Assembly (NCBI GenBank): GCA_030849075.1
Contig: JASAOO010003378.1
Span: 1 to 49,876 of the forward strand
Length of the DNA: 49,876 nt
Direction: 5' to 3'
Source of the DNA: Zelonia costaricensis
Lineage: Eukaryota > Euglenozoa > Kinetoplastea > Trypanosomatida > Trypanosomatidae
Positions 1 to 10,900 of this stretch are shown here, piece after piece. A model generated the notes under the pieces. That model searched no databases. It saw nothing but the letters and a program-made list of their open reading frames with translations, and was not told the origin of the DNA. The translations under genes were made by a program, and so were the position numbers. Positions within the stretch are counted from its first letter, which is position 1, and each line of letters begins with the position of its first letter.

Positions 1-2292
1 GGGGAAGCGAAAGGGGGGGGGGGGGTTGAGGCGCACGACGCGGTAGAGGACTGATGGAAAACCTGAGACGGGGGGGGGGAAAAGGAAAGCGAAGGAATCA
101 AAGACCGTACGGGGGGGGGGTGGAGTTGAGCGGGAGAGGCGAGGCGAGAGTTTGGCGAGACTCAAGAGGGGCGTTCAGCTGGTAGAGATGCGTGGGCTTG
201 GTGGGTGGGGAAGCTGAAGGCGGTGTGGGCAGGGGCGGTCGGCGGGGGGAGGGGAGGGGGGGGAGGGGAGGGGGACGAGTGACGACGATACGGCGACGTA
301 GATGCGGTGACGGCGCATTGGGGGAAGGGCGATGCAGGGGAGGCAGCGAGAGAGAGAGAGCACGCGCACGTTGCGGGAGTTGCGGGTGCCCTGCTGTAAA
401 GGGGAAGAGAGAGAGACGGGACACCGACGCATGGTGACTGCGCCGCACAAAAAGGCACCGAGAGTGCGGAGCACAGGCCCCGGATCAGCCATGGGTAGTG
501 CTCGTCACCTCGTGCGTGGGTGCCCCCACAAGTCGATCGCGTGGGTGACAGCGCCAACATGCACCCTCCACGCGGGCCTCCCTGTATGGTGACCACGCGG
601 AGTCCACCGCGCAGCTCTGCACGTGTGCTGCTGCTGCGGCGATGCGAGCTGCAGCACGAGCGAGGTGAAGTGGGAGCCGGCGCAGGTGCCTGTTGTGCTC
701 TTCTTTTCTTTCTGTTTGTTGTCCAGCTCGGCACCCTTCCCGTGGGCGAGAGGGACGCCTCGAACCCCCCCCCCGTGACCACCCCACTCGCCCTTCTGGC
801 TACACCGTGTACCACGTCGATGCTCACGCGTGCTCCATTCTCACCCTCCCCCCCCTTTGTGGGATATGCTTCGATTGCGAGGTGGAGGGTAAGTCCGTTG
901 TGCGCGAATGTGTGTGTGTCTGGTTCCCTGGTGTGCGGTTTGACAAGAGCTTCCTGCCACCATTAGTTTCCCTTCCTTGCAAACGGCGCGGCATCGCAGT
1001 GCCTGCGAGAAACTCGATTCCGCTTCCCCTCCCTCACGTCATGCCGCTACGACGCACAACTCGGAGAGAAGAGGGTATCATGGTGATCAGGACAAGAGGG
1101 GCGTGGGGTGCGGGGGTGGTTGGGGGGGGGGGGGGAGGGCCGTCGCCGACGTTCAGTGGTCTAGGCGGACACACGCACAAGGAGTACAAAGCGAACGTGG
1201 AAAGCACACGAACACGTCCAACCCGGCGGAATAGACAGAGACACCACAACACCACCCCGTCAAAGGTGAACCAGAAAACAGGAGAAGAAGACACGCCACG
1301 TCACTTTACAAAGGGGGGTGCGTCTGCTGTAAAAACCGCAGCGCGACAGTGACAAGAGAAGAAGCGAGCGAGAAAGAAGTGTGTGTGGGGGGGGGGGGGG
1401 CGTGAGGGTGCGGCTGTCGAGGGCCGGCACGACCACGCGAGGTACGGCAGACGGGCGACGCTCCCCCGCGTGGAAACCGAGCACGGCACTCCTACCTTCC
1501 CCCGCCTCCTCCCCCCTTTCCCCTCTTCCCTTCATCTGAGCCCCATCTCTCCTTTTCGTGCACGCCAAAACACAAACAAAAAACAAACAAACAAAGTAGT
1601 ACGACGAGGCGTGCACTTGTCACGACACACATACACACACAAGCCCAAGCGCACACAGACACATCCACTCACACGAGGGAGACAGTAGGGGGAGGGACGT
1701 GTGGGGGGGGGGGTGGCAGAGTGAAGATCCATGCCGCGTCAAACCGCTGCTTCGCAGATGGACTGCATGAAAGACGTTCTGCTCCCCGGTCACCTCCCCC
1801 CCTCTTGCACGGCCCTCAGACCTTGCATGACACAACGGTGAAGATGGATGCAGGCGCCACACTCACCCACAGCCAAGAGGTAGAAAAGACGAAACAATAC
1901 ACACCGAGAGAAGCAGTCCAACGCGCCTTCGCACCTCGCAGGCGTGTGCTGCGCTACGGTGGCAGAGCCCTCACTGCCCCCCACCCCACACCCCACCCCG
2001 CACCGCGCCGAACACCAAAAGGGGGAGGCAGAAAAGAGGGGGAACGACGAAGTGGCGTGTGTTACCCTTCCCATCGCGGAAGAAGCCAAAGAGCCGCGGC
2101 CGCCGCGCTCAGTCCCATCACCGGACACGCGCGTTTGCAGCCGCGACCTCCCCTCCCATCTCCCCAAGCGCACGTGCAGGGTGGTTGCACGGCCCAGAAG
2201 CGACATTTCAGGCCGGCCTCGGGCCCACCTCGCGTGCCAGCACTCTCCTTCTCTCTTCTATTTTGTGTCTTGGCTCCACGTGCGCCCAGGCT
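1..2292. other. Spacer downstream of HSP70, no gene seen
   Basis: This stretch lies downstream of the HSP70 stop codon and presumably holds its 3' untranslated region and the leader of the next gene outside the window. It contains repeated G runs of eight or more (for example near 13-25, 69-78, 110-120, 1121-1135 and 1388-1400), C runs near 764-772 and 841-852, and CA-rich sequence around 1621-1670. Open frames on both strands translate into Ser/Pro/Arg/Leu-rich low-complexity protein with no recognisable domain, so I do not call them genes. Confidence 0.7.
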
Positions 2293-3780
2293 CTAGTCCA
2301 CGTCCTCCGCCTGCGGGGCGGCGTCGGGAGCGGCCTCGCCCTCAGCACCGTCCTGCGGCGCCGCGCCAGCGCTCGGGGGCGCCTCCATCACGCGCTTCTT
2401 GTAGAACTCGGACAGGATCGGGTGGGCGATGCCCTCGATCGCCTTGGTCTGCTCCATGTACTCCTCCTTGGTAGCCTCCGGGTTGCTGTCGAGCCAGTTC
2501 GAGGCGACGCTGACGGCGGCCTGGATCTTCTGGCGGTTCTCCTGACTCACGCCGCTCTGCACGTCCGGGTCGTCGAGGGTGGCGCGCATCGAGAAGGTGA
2601 AGTTCTCCAGCGTGTTGCGGGCCTCGACACGCTCGCTGTTGGCCTTGTCCTCCTCGGCGAACTTCTCCGCCTCCTGCACCATCTTCTCAATCTGATCCTT
2701 GCTGAGGCGGCCCGTGTCGTTCTGGATCGTGATGGCCTCCTTGCGGCCGCCCGACTCCTCGACGGCGCTCACGAGCAGGATGCCGTCCGTGTTCACGTCG
2801 AAGGTGACGTTGATGCGGGCCTTGCCGCGGGGCAGCGGTGGAACATCGGTGAGGGTGAAGGTGCCGAGGCACTGGCACTGCGACACCAGCGGGCGCTCAC
2901 CCTCGTACACCTTGATCTCGACGTTGCGCTGGTTGTCCGCGTTGTTCGAGTACGTCTGCGTCTTCTGCACCGGCATCGTCGAGTTGCGCGGGATGAGCAC
3001 CGACATGACGCCGCCGGCCGTCTCCACGCCGAGCGAGAGCGGCGTCACGTCGAGCAGCAGCAGGCCGTCCGTCTTGGAGGACTGGCCGCCGGCCAGAATG
3101 TGCGCCTGCACCGCCGCGCCGTACGCCACGGCCTCGTCAGGGTTGATGGACCGGTTCGGCTCCTTGCCGCCGAAGAATTGCGACACCATCTGCTGGATCT
3201 TCGGGATGCGGGTCGAGCCACCAACCAGCACGACATCGTTCACGTCTTGCGGCTTCATGTCGGCATCGGCGAGCACCTTCTTCACCGGCTCCAGGCACTT
3301 CTCGAACTGGTCACGGCACATCTCCTCGAAGCGGGCGCGCGTGAGCTTGGAAAAGAAGTCGCAGCCCTCGTACAGGGCATCGATCTCGATGTTCGCCGTC
3401 GTCGAGCTGGACAGGGTGCGCTTGACACGCTCGCACGCCGTGCGCAGGCGGCGCGTGGCGCGGGCGTTCACGCGGCAGTCCTTGCCGCAACGCATCTTGA
3501 ACTCCGTCGCGAAGTAGTCGACGAGGCGGTTGTCGAAGTCCTCGCCGCCGAGGTGGGTGTCGCCGGCCGTCGCCTTCACCTCGAAGACGCCCGACTCGAT
3601 CGTCAGCAGCGTCACATCGAACGTGCCGCCGCCGAGGTCGAAGATGAGCACGTTCTTCTCCCCCTTCTCGCCCTTGCGGTCCATGCCGTACGCAATCGCC
3701 GCGGCCGTCGGCTCGTTGATGATGCGCAGCACATTGAGGCCGGCAATCGAGCCGGCATCCTTGGTCGCCTGGCGCTGCGA

Positions 3781-3813
<33 letters not shown>

Positions 3814-4233
3814 GTCCTTGACGGTGGCGCCGAGGTACGCCTCGGCCGTCTCCTTCATCTTCTGCAGCACCATGGCCGAGATCTCCTCGGGGAAGAAGAT
3901 CTTGGACTGTCCCTGGTACTCCACGTTGACCACGGGCTTGCCGTCCTTGACGGTGACCTTGAACGGCCAGTGCTTCATGTCCGACTGCAGGTCGGGGTCG
4001 TCGTACTTGCGGCCAATCATCCGCTTCGCATCGAACACGGTGTTGTGCGGGTTCATGGCGACCTGGTTCTTTGCGGCATCGCCGACCAGGCGCTCCGTTT
4101 CCGTGAAGGCGACGTACGACGGCGTCGTGCGGTTGCCCTGGTCGTTCGCGATGATCTCGACCTGGTCGTTCTTAAAGACGCCGACGCACGAGTACGTCGT
4201 GCCGAGGTCGATGCCAATGGCGTTGGTCGACAT
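2293..4233 (-). CDS. HSP70.4: Cytosolic HSP70 chaperone, HSP70.4-like
   Basis: This 646-residue protein is an ATP-dependent Hsp70 chaperone. The nucleotide-binding domain carries all three family signatures: IDLGTTYS at residues 8-15, [14 protein letters not shown] near 195-208 and [15 protein letters not shown] near 333-347. A substrate-binding domain and helical lid follow. There is no signal or mitochondrial presequence, so a cytosolic location is expected. Two departures from the major trypanosomatid HSP70 are visible. The GGMP-repeat tail is missing, and the last four residues are EDVD rather than EEVD, the motif that docks TPR co-chaperones such as HOP. Together these fit the minor HSP70.4 paralogue rather than the tandem-arrayed heat-inducible HSP70. 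The family call is secure; the paralogue call is inference. A long antisense open frame on the plus strand is a composition artefact. Confidence 0.93.
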
Positions 4234-4290
4234 TTGGGGGTGGGAGGGGAGGGGGGGGGCAGAAGTGAAAACGGAGCAAGCGAAGAGGAC

Positions 4291-4305
4291 GGAGTTGTCA
4301 ACTCC
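4291..4305. repeat. Short inverted repeat in HSP70 5' leader
   Basis: The 15 bases GGAGTTGTCAACTCC form a palindrome around a central T, 58 bases upstream of the HSP70 start codon and inside the predicted leader. In RNA this would fold as a 5-bp stem with a 5-base loop. Whether it has a function is unknown. Confidence 0.4.
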
Positions 4306-4351
4306 ACGTGTACGTCAGGGTTAACGCCGGCGGTGCAACTTAAGTGTAAAG

Positions 4352-4376
4352 CTCGGTATCGAGAAGAGGGGGGGGT
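4352..4376 (-). promoter_or_regulatory. Predicted spliced-leader acceptor for HSP70
   Basis: Read on the minus strand, a C/T tract (complement of 4361-4376) is followed by the first AG at 4352-4353. This would give a leader of about 118 nt. A second C-rich tract close to the start codon (4235-4259) has no AG after it, which favours the upstream site. This is inferred from the general trans-splicing rule only. Confidence 0.4.
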
Positions 4377-4941
4377 ATGGATTTGTGTGTTTGTGTGTTG
4401 ACGGCTACTGAACAACGGAGGCAACTATGCACGTAGGCGCGTGTGCGTGTGTGTGTGTGTGTGATAGTGTGAGTGTGAAACGGTGCAGGTGTTGTCGTGA
4501 GACACAAGACGCGGTGAGGAGGAAGCCCGGAGGGAGGGGGGGGGGGGGAAGACTGTAGTTGTAAAAGCAGCGCCAACCTTTCCGGCAGTAGGGCCATGGA
4601 GTTGAAGGAGCTCCAAGCGGGAGAGAGAGGGGGACGGGTGAGACAGATCTGTGCAGCTCCTCTCACAAGGCAGCGCGTACATCCGCCGCCATGAGCAGCA
4701 CACGCCCCAGACCCACTTCTAGAGCCTCTCTCTCCCTCCCTGACAACGAAGAAAAGGCGAAACCACTGCAGTTCTCTTCCGCTTTCACTGTTGACTTGGA
4801 ACTCGAGACGTTCATTGCAGCATCGAGTTGCACGCTTCTGTGCAGCCGGGCCGCTGTGCCGTGGTGCACACTGCGGTAACAAGAGAGCGCGGTAAAGCCG
4901 CACGAAAAGTCGACAAGAGGAGGCAACATCGGTGCGTCGCA

Positions 4942-7900
4942 CTACGCCAGCGAAAGGGAGCCCCACAGGGTTTGGGCCTCACACAAACGCATCCAGCTCT
5001 GCTGGGCATCTGACGCCCTCCCGCTCCCCGTCGTCACGGCCCCCGCGGCCAACGCCGCAGCGCCGCCGGCAGAGACGCACGCACCGACCCAGCTGCCGCT
5101 GCGGAACTCGATGCGGCGCACCCCGCCCCGCCGCTCGGGCACCCCAGCGTGGACGGGGACTGCGGCGGCATCAGAGGCGGCGAAGACTTCACGCACACGC
5201 GCCACGGCAGGGGCATCGAAGGGGAGCCGCTCCATCGCGTCGTCTGCATGCCTCTCCTGCGCGTGCTCGGCGCTGCCGCCGTCCACCGGCGGCGTCAGGG
5301 CAGCTCGACAGCACGCCCGCAGGTGCGCCCGGAGTGCGGCCGCCGTGGCCGCCGTGTACCCCCACCCTGTGTACGGCGACCCTGGAACAACAAAACCCCC
5401 CAGCGTGGGGTCTGTCAACGCTGACGGGGACGGGGACGGCGGCAGCAGCAGCCAGCTGGCCAGCCACTGCGCCACCGTGCATGTGTGCACAGACGGCGCC
5501 GCCGGATCGTCTTCGCCGGGTCTGGGCACATCCGCGCGGCCGGCCTCGGTGCGGCGTTTCTTGGATGGATGAAGGGCCGTCTGTTCTGAAACTTCATTCG
5601 GCACTCCGTCACCGCCACACGGCGCGACCGGCGAGGCAGGCCCGGGCCTCGACACGGATACTCGCACCGTACCACCGCCAGCCTCAGCGGGAGCATCGCT
5701 GCATGGGAGACGGAGCAGGCTCGCGTCCAGCAGCACCACCAGCGTCTCGGCAGGGTGCTCGCACACGGCACGGCAGAGGAGCCACGCTAGGTCGCTGAAC
5801 AAGGCGGCGTCTGTGACGACAACGCAGGACGCATCACGCGCACCCTCGTTGCTGTTTTCGTGGCGTGCCCTCCGTGACGGAGTCGGTGTCGCCGCCGATG
5901 CGGCGGTGCAGCAGCGCAGCTCCGGCGCAGTAGTCGGCCGCGGCCGCAGCGGTGGAGTGCAGCTCGATACCGCAACGCCGGCGGCAGTCACTGACGGAGA
6001 GGACTGGCTCTGCTCCGCCTCCCCGCGGCTTCCCACCTTCACTGCAGCGCTCACGCGACCGCCGCCGGCCACCACCACCCGCCCAATGGCCTGCAGCCTC
6101 CGCACGGGGCTGCCCATCGACAGCGAAGCCTCACCCGCATCTCGGTCGCACGCGGCGGCCCTCTCCTCCGCGTACAGGCAGAGAAAACTGTGCCCACGAA
6201 ATAGACTGCGGGGAGGGGTGCTCGCTGCCGCAACTCGACCTGCCGCCGCACTGCTCTTCACCACCTGCTCTGCCCGCGCCTGTCGCTGCCGGCGGCACTG
6301 CAGCACAAGCGAGCGCTGCACGCCTGCCGCGGCGTCCGCGTCGGCCGCTGTCGACGTTACGGCGGTGCGCGGCAGCATGTCCGGCTCCCACTCGCACTCC
6401 TGCAGCGCGTCCAGCAGGCGAGCAAGGCACGCGGCGTGCACCGCTGCAGGTGCGGGCGGGGCCAGCGCAGGCCGCAGCGCGAGCACAGGGCCGTGCGCTC
6501 CACCCGACTCGGCTGCAGGTCGCGCATCAACACCGTGGGAAGCAACCCGCTCATCCCCGCCATTACCGCCCGCGTCGCGCAGCACGGCTGCCGCCACCTC
6601 CATGAAGCGGGGCGTCACCACCCAGCAGCCCATCGCGACCGCCACGAGGACGCTCTCACGCAGGTTGACGTCGTGTGTCACCAGCACGTCCGCATCCTCG
6701 CAGCGGGAAACAAAGACGAGGGGAGGGTGTGGCGAGGGCATCGGCGGCACCGTCGCTGCAATGCTGTCCGCGCTGGCTGGGCTCGCCGCGGCATGCGGGT
6801 GACTAGGTTCCGTGGCACCCTCTGCATCCCTCGAGATCTTGCGCATGAACCGAGTCAGGGCTTCGTGGCAGCGCCGCAGACGCACGTCGCGGAGAGGCAT
6901 ATCGTGCAGCACGTACACTCGCCAGCGCGACGGTGCGCCGGACGTGGGTGCGGGCGAGGGAGTCGGCGCGCGGCGTACCGCAGAGGCGGAGCGCGCTGCC
7001 GCCGTAGAGTTGCCTCTCCGCCGCGTCTGCGGCGGTGGTGGGGAGCGGGAAGGGCGCCGCGACAGGCTCAGCGGGCGGTGGCGCGTCCACGGCGAGCCAC
7101 CCGCCACGCCATCGCGCGCGGCTACGCAGCGGGGTTCTACCGGCGCATCCTCGTCATCGACAACCACGACCTCTCGGGCTCGTGCGGGAGGAGGGCACGG
7201 GGACGGCGATGCCTGCCGCAACGCACTTGTGGGCGCGGACTGAGGTGCGCCTGCCGCGCCCGCCGCGTCGCTGCCGGCTACTGCGACAGCCCGATGAAGG
7301 GAAGGGGACGCACCAGCCTTGTCAAGCGGCTGGACCACAGCACCTTCGATGCCGTCTCCCTCACCACCCCGCAGCTCTCCGAGGCCTGCGGTGTCTGCCG
7401 CGGCTGTTGCCGACACCTCAGCAACCACCGGCGCCGGCTCGTAGGCTTCGGCCGTGGCGGCCACGAAGGAGGCGGGCTCGAACACGTCATCGATGACCGC
7501 GTGGAGGGAGTCCGGCACTACCTCGTCCATCCACGAGAAGCCCGCCGCGTCGACGGTGCCCGCGTGCACCGGGGCACTCAGCGATGGTACTGGAGGCGGT
7601 GACTGCGGAGGAGTAGGGTCCACGACACTCTCCGCGTTGCGCTCACACGCACGGATCGAGCTCGGTTCCGCCTCCTTCAAGCTCTGGTGGTGATCGGTTG
7701 CCCGCGGCGGCGGCGGTGGGTGGGCCGTGCTGCGGCGGACGGTTCCGTTTGTGCCTGCCACGCGCACGCTGCCCTCCTCGGTGCCGCAACGCGTGCTCTG
7801 CATCGTGCTGCCACCCAGCACGTCTGGCACTGCCGCTGACAGCCCAGCCGCGGCGGCGTTGGACGCGGCAAGCGCCGAGTCCGGCGAGGCCGGTGACGGC

Positions 7901-10900
7901 TGCGCATCGTACAGCTCCGCGGCGGCGGCCACCACAAGCGCCCTCCCCCCCTCTGTCCGCCGGCGTTGACGGTCGGGGCTGGAGAGGGCAGGCTGCTGCA
8001 AGGAGGGCGAACGGAGGGACACGGCCGCCGCCGTAGCAGCAGCAGCGACCTCCCGAAGGGTGCGGCGGCGCGGCGTGGACACGACGCTCGTGCCTCCATC
8101 GGCGTCCAGTGCCTGCAAGGCACTCGCACGTGGTGGCCCCGCTACTGGGGTTAGCACGTGCGTACGCTGCGAGGACGTCGGCGTGCTGTGCCGCTCAGAC
8201 AGCGACGTGCTGCGCGGCGCCGGTTGAACAAGCCGCTCCGGTGTCGCGTGCGCTGATGCCGCCGTCCCCACGCTGGGCTGCGAGGGCTGCGTGTGAGGCA
8301 TGAGGTGGGCGAGCAGCGACGCGCCTGCCTCCGCGTAGGTCGCCGTCGACCGCTCACGGTCATGCCGGCGTCGCGCCGAGGTCGGCAGCGGCGTAGAGCC
8401 AGGCGAGCAGAAGTTGAAGACGGCGCCGAGGTGCTCGACGTAGGCTTCGGCGTCGTGCTGCTCCATCAGCGACCACGTGTTGTGCTGCGACGCCGACGGC
8501 GAGGAGCGGCGCCGCGCGTGTTCGAGTCTGACGGACGTCGGCCGCGGCGTGTGCGTGATGCTGCCGGTTCGGATGAACCCGATGGAGCAGGAGTCGGAGC
8601 CAGACCCTGCCGGCGTTCGTGCGCGGCCCTGGTGCTCCGGTTGCGGCGGAGAGGGCTGCGGGTGCGGCGGCCGGGGTGGTGGGGTGCACGGCTCGTCGCG
8701 CCGCTCTTCTCCCGCGCCGCCTACGGCGCGGCGCATCACTGGAGTGCGGCATCCTTGTTGGGTGGGCACCTCCTCAGTGTTCACCTGCGCCACATTCGCG
8801 TGCTCGCGCTGGAGCGGCGGGGTGCGCTCTCGCTTCCGCTGACTGCCAGCAGCACTTGGAGGCACAAGGGCAGGCGAGTGGCGTTGCACTGCGGCGCTCC
8901 GAGCCGGGTGCGACGCCGCCTCCCTCGCGCGCCGCTGCAGGTGCTGCTCTTGGAGCCGTGCCTTTGTTTGGGCAGCGTGAGCAGCGGCGCGTGCTCGCTT
9001 GTGCCGCTCCGCCTCCACGCGCGCCATCAGGTCCGCCGGCGCCGCACCCTCCGTCTCCTCGACGAATGCGCCCCACCGCACGCACGCCGCCAGCCACGCC
9101 GGCCCAACCAGCGAGACCTCATCGCGCGCGGCGCCCTGCACCAGCTCGCTGAGGTCGTACTCCAGCGGCCAGTACGCACACGCTGTTGTGTCGGCCACGA
9201 CCTCCCCGACCTCAGCCGGCGCGCCTGACGCGAAGGCGTCCCTCAGACTGCTCGTCACCACCTTGCCCACGTCCATCACAAGGACGTGCGTGACGGCCGA
9301 GGGCGCAAACTGATCTACCACCTGGCCGCCGAGGGCGGTCACGGCGTTGCGCAGCCCCAACAGCAGAACGCGCAGCAGCGGCACCAGCGATGCCGAGGGA
9401 ACAGCACGTGCGGTCGTTGCGTCCACCTGCGACCAGCACTCGACGGCGTCGGGCTGCGTGAGTGGGGGCGGTGGTGCGGGCAGTCGCCAGAGCACAGCCA
9501 CACACACGCCCACCGCGTCTGCTTTGCTGTACCGCCGCTCCAACAGCCACGGCGAGAGCGCCGGCCGCCGCGCCTGTCCCGGGGTGGCGTGGCTTTCACC
9601 ACCAGCAGGACCACCACCACCACCACACGTGGGTGTGTGGTGGAAGAGCCGCATGTCGGGCGCGCTAGGGATGCACTCGTGGAAGAGGAAGCAGGCGCGC
9701 GGGTCGAGGCAGCGTCCGACCGCAAGGCTGGCGAGCACGTAGTCCGTGGTGACGGGAAGCAGACGGCTTAGCACGTGCCGCCGCGGGTGCGGCGACGGCG
9801 CCGCGGAGCTGCTGACGGACGCAAACTCGGTCTCGCTCACGGTGTTGGCAGGCGCGCGTTGGAAGCTGTGTGGCACGAGGCACAGCACTGGCATTCGCTC
9901 GCAGTGCTGCGCCACACGCTGCAGCTTCGCTGAGAGCCGTGCCACGGTGGCAGCACCACCCGCGCCGCCCTCCTTGCTGTCATCGTCCGCGTCGCCACCA
10001 CCGGTCTGATGGCCCGCTGCGGACTCCGCCCCCGCCAGCAGCGTCACACGGTGGTCGCTCCCGGGGGCGGACACGCCACCCTGCCGCTGCTGTGCGCGGC
10101 GCAGCTTCTGCCGCAGCTTGGCGTGTTCGCCGTTCCAGCGCAGAGCCCGCATCACGGAGTCCGGCAGCGTCGACGCCGCCGGTGCTTCCACGTCGGCTCG
10201 GGCCGCCCCTGCAGCGGACTTCGCCGACGCGTTGGGCCCCAGCAGCTGCAGCACAGCGTGCCACTCCTCGCCAGTCCGCTTCTCCACACACCCACCGCCG
10301 TACCGCACGAGGCCGCGCACCACAGCCCAGTCCACTCGCGCGTACTCGCCCTCCACACAGCACAAGATGCACGCTGCAAATGTCTGCGCGCGGCGGCTCG
10401 ACACGCCTGTCGCCGCATCGGCCACCCCGCGCGCGGCATGGTGTTGCGTGACCGCCCCCGCACCCTGCGCGACTTCATTGGTGACGGCGAAGAGGGCGAC
10501 GAGCTGGTTGAAGCGTCGCGCTGCCGTTGCCAGCGCTGCCTCGTCATCGCTCTCCTCGCAGCGCCGGTGCGGCTCCGCTGCAGCAGCGACGCCGCTGCTG
10601 ATGCTACTCCCGTGGAGCGCCTGCTGCTGCTGCTGCTGCTGCGAAGGCTGACCTGGAAGCGGCATCGTCGTAGAGGTTAGGACGGACGCTGGAGCGGAGA
10701 CGGTGGCGTCTGCGGAGTGCCGCGTGCCGCTCGCTTGAAAGAAGCTCAGGAGAGCGGTGTCACGAACAGGGGCGCTGTGGTCTGTGGCACCCGTGGGCGG
10801 CGGTGATGCAGGCGCCGCTGCAGGAGCGGCACCAGCAGCGGAGGCGAGGTCGCCGGCCCACGGTGCCCCACTGGAGGCGCGGCGAAATCGAATGTAGTAC

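Larger units (their letters stand above)
4234..4941. other. Spacer: HSP70 leader and downstream region of the BRCT gene
   Basis: The low-coordinate end is the HSP70 5' leader, with polypyrimidine tracts on the minus strand and a predicted splice acceptor at 4352. It also holds a near-perfect palindrome at 4291-4305, a (GT)n stretch near 4446-4464 and a G run near 4529-4540. The rest is probably the 3' untranslated region of the BRCT gene. No gene is seen. Confidence 0.65.

Noticed and set aside
162..827. 221-codon minus-strand frame at the left end
   Set aside because: It consists of Ser/Pro/Arg-rich low-complexity sequence from pyrimidine tracts, with no motif and a composition unlike the real genes in the window.
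2059..4401. 780-codon plus-strand open frame opposite HSP70
   Set aside because: Long antisense frames opposite HSP70 genes are a known by-product of their strong GC-third-position codon bias. The translation is a Leu/Arg/Val/His-rich string with no domain, and the sense strand encodes an unmistakable Hsp70.
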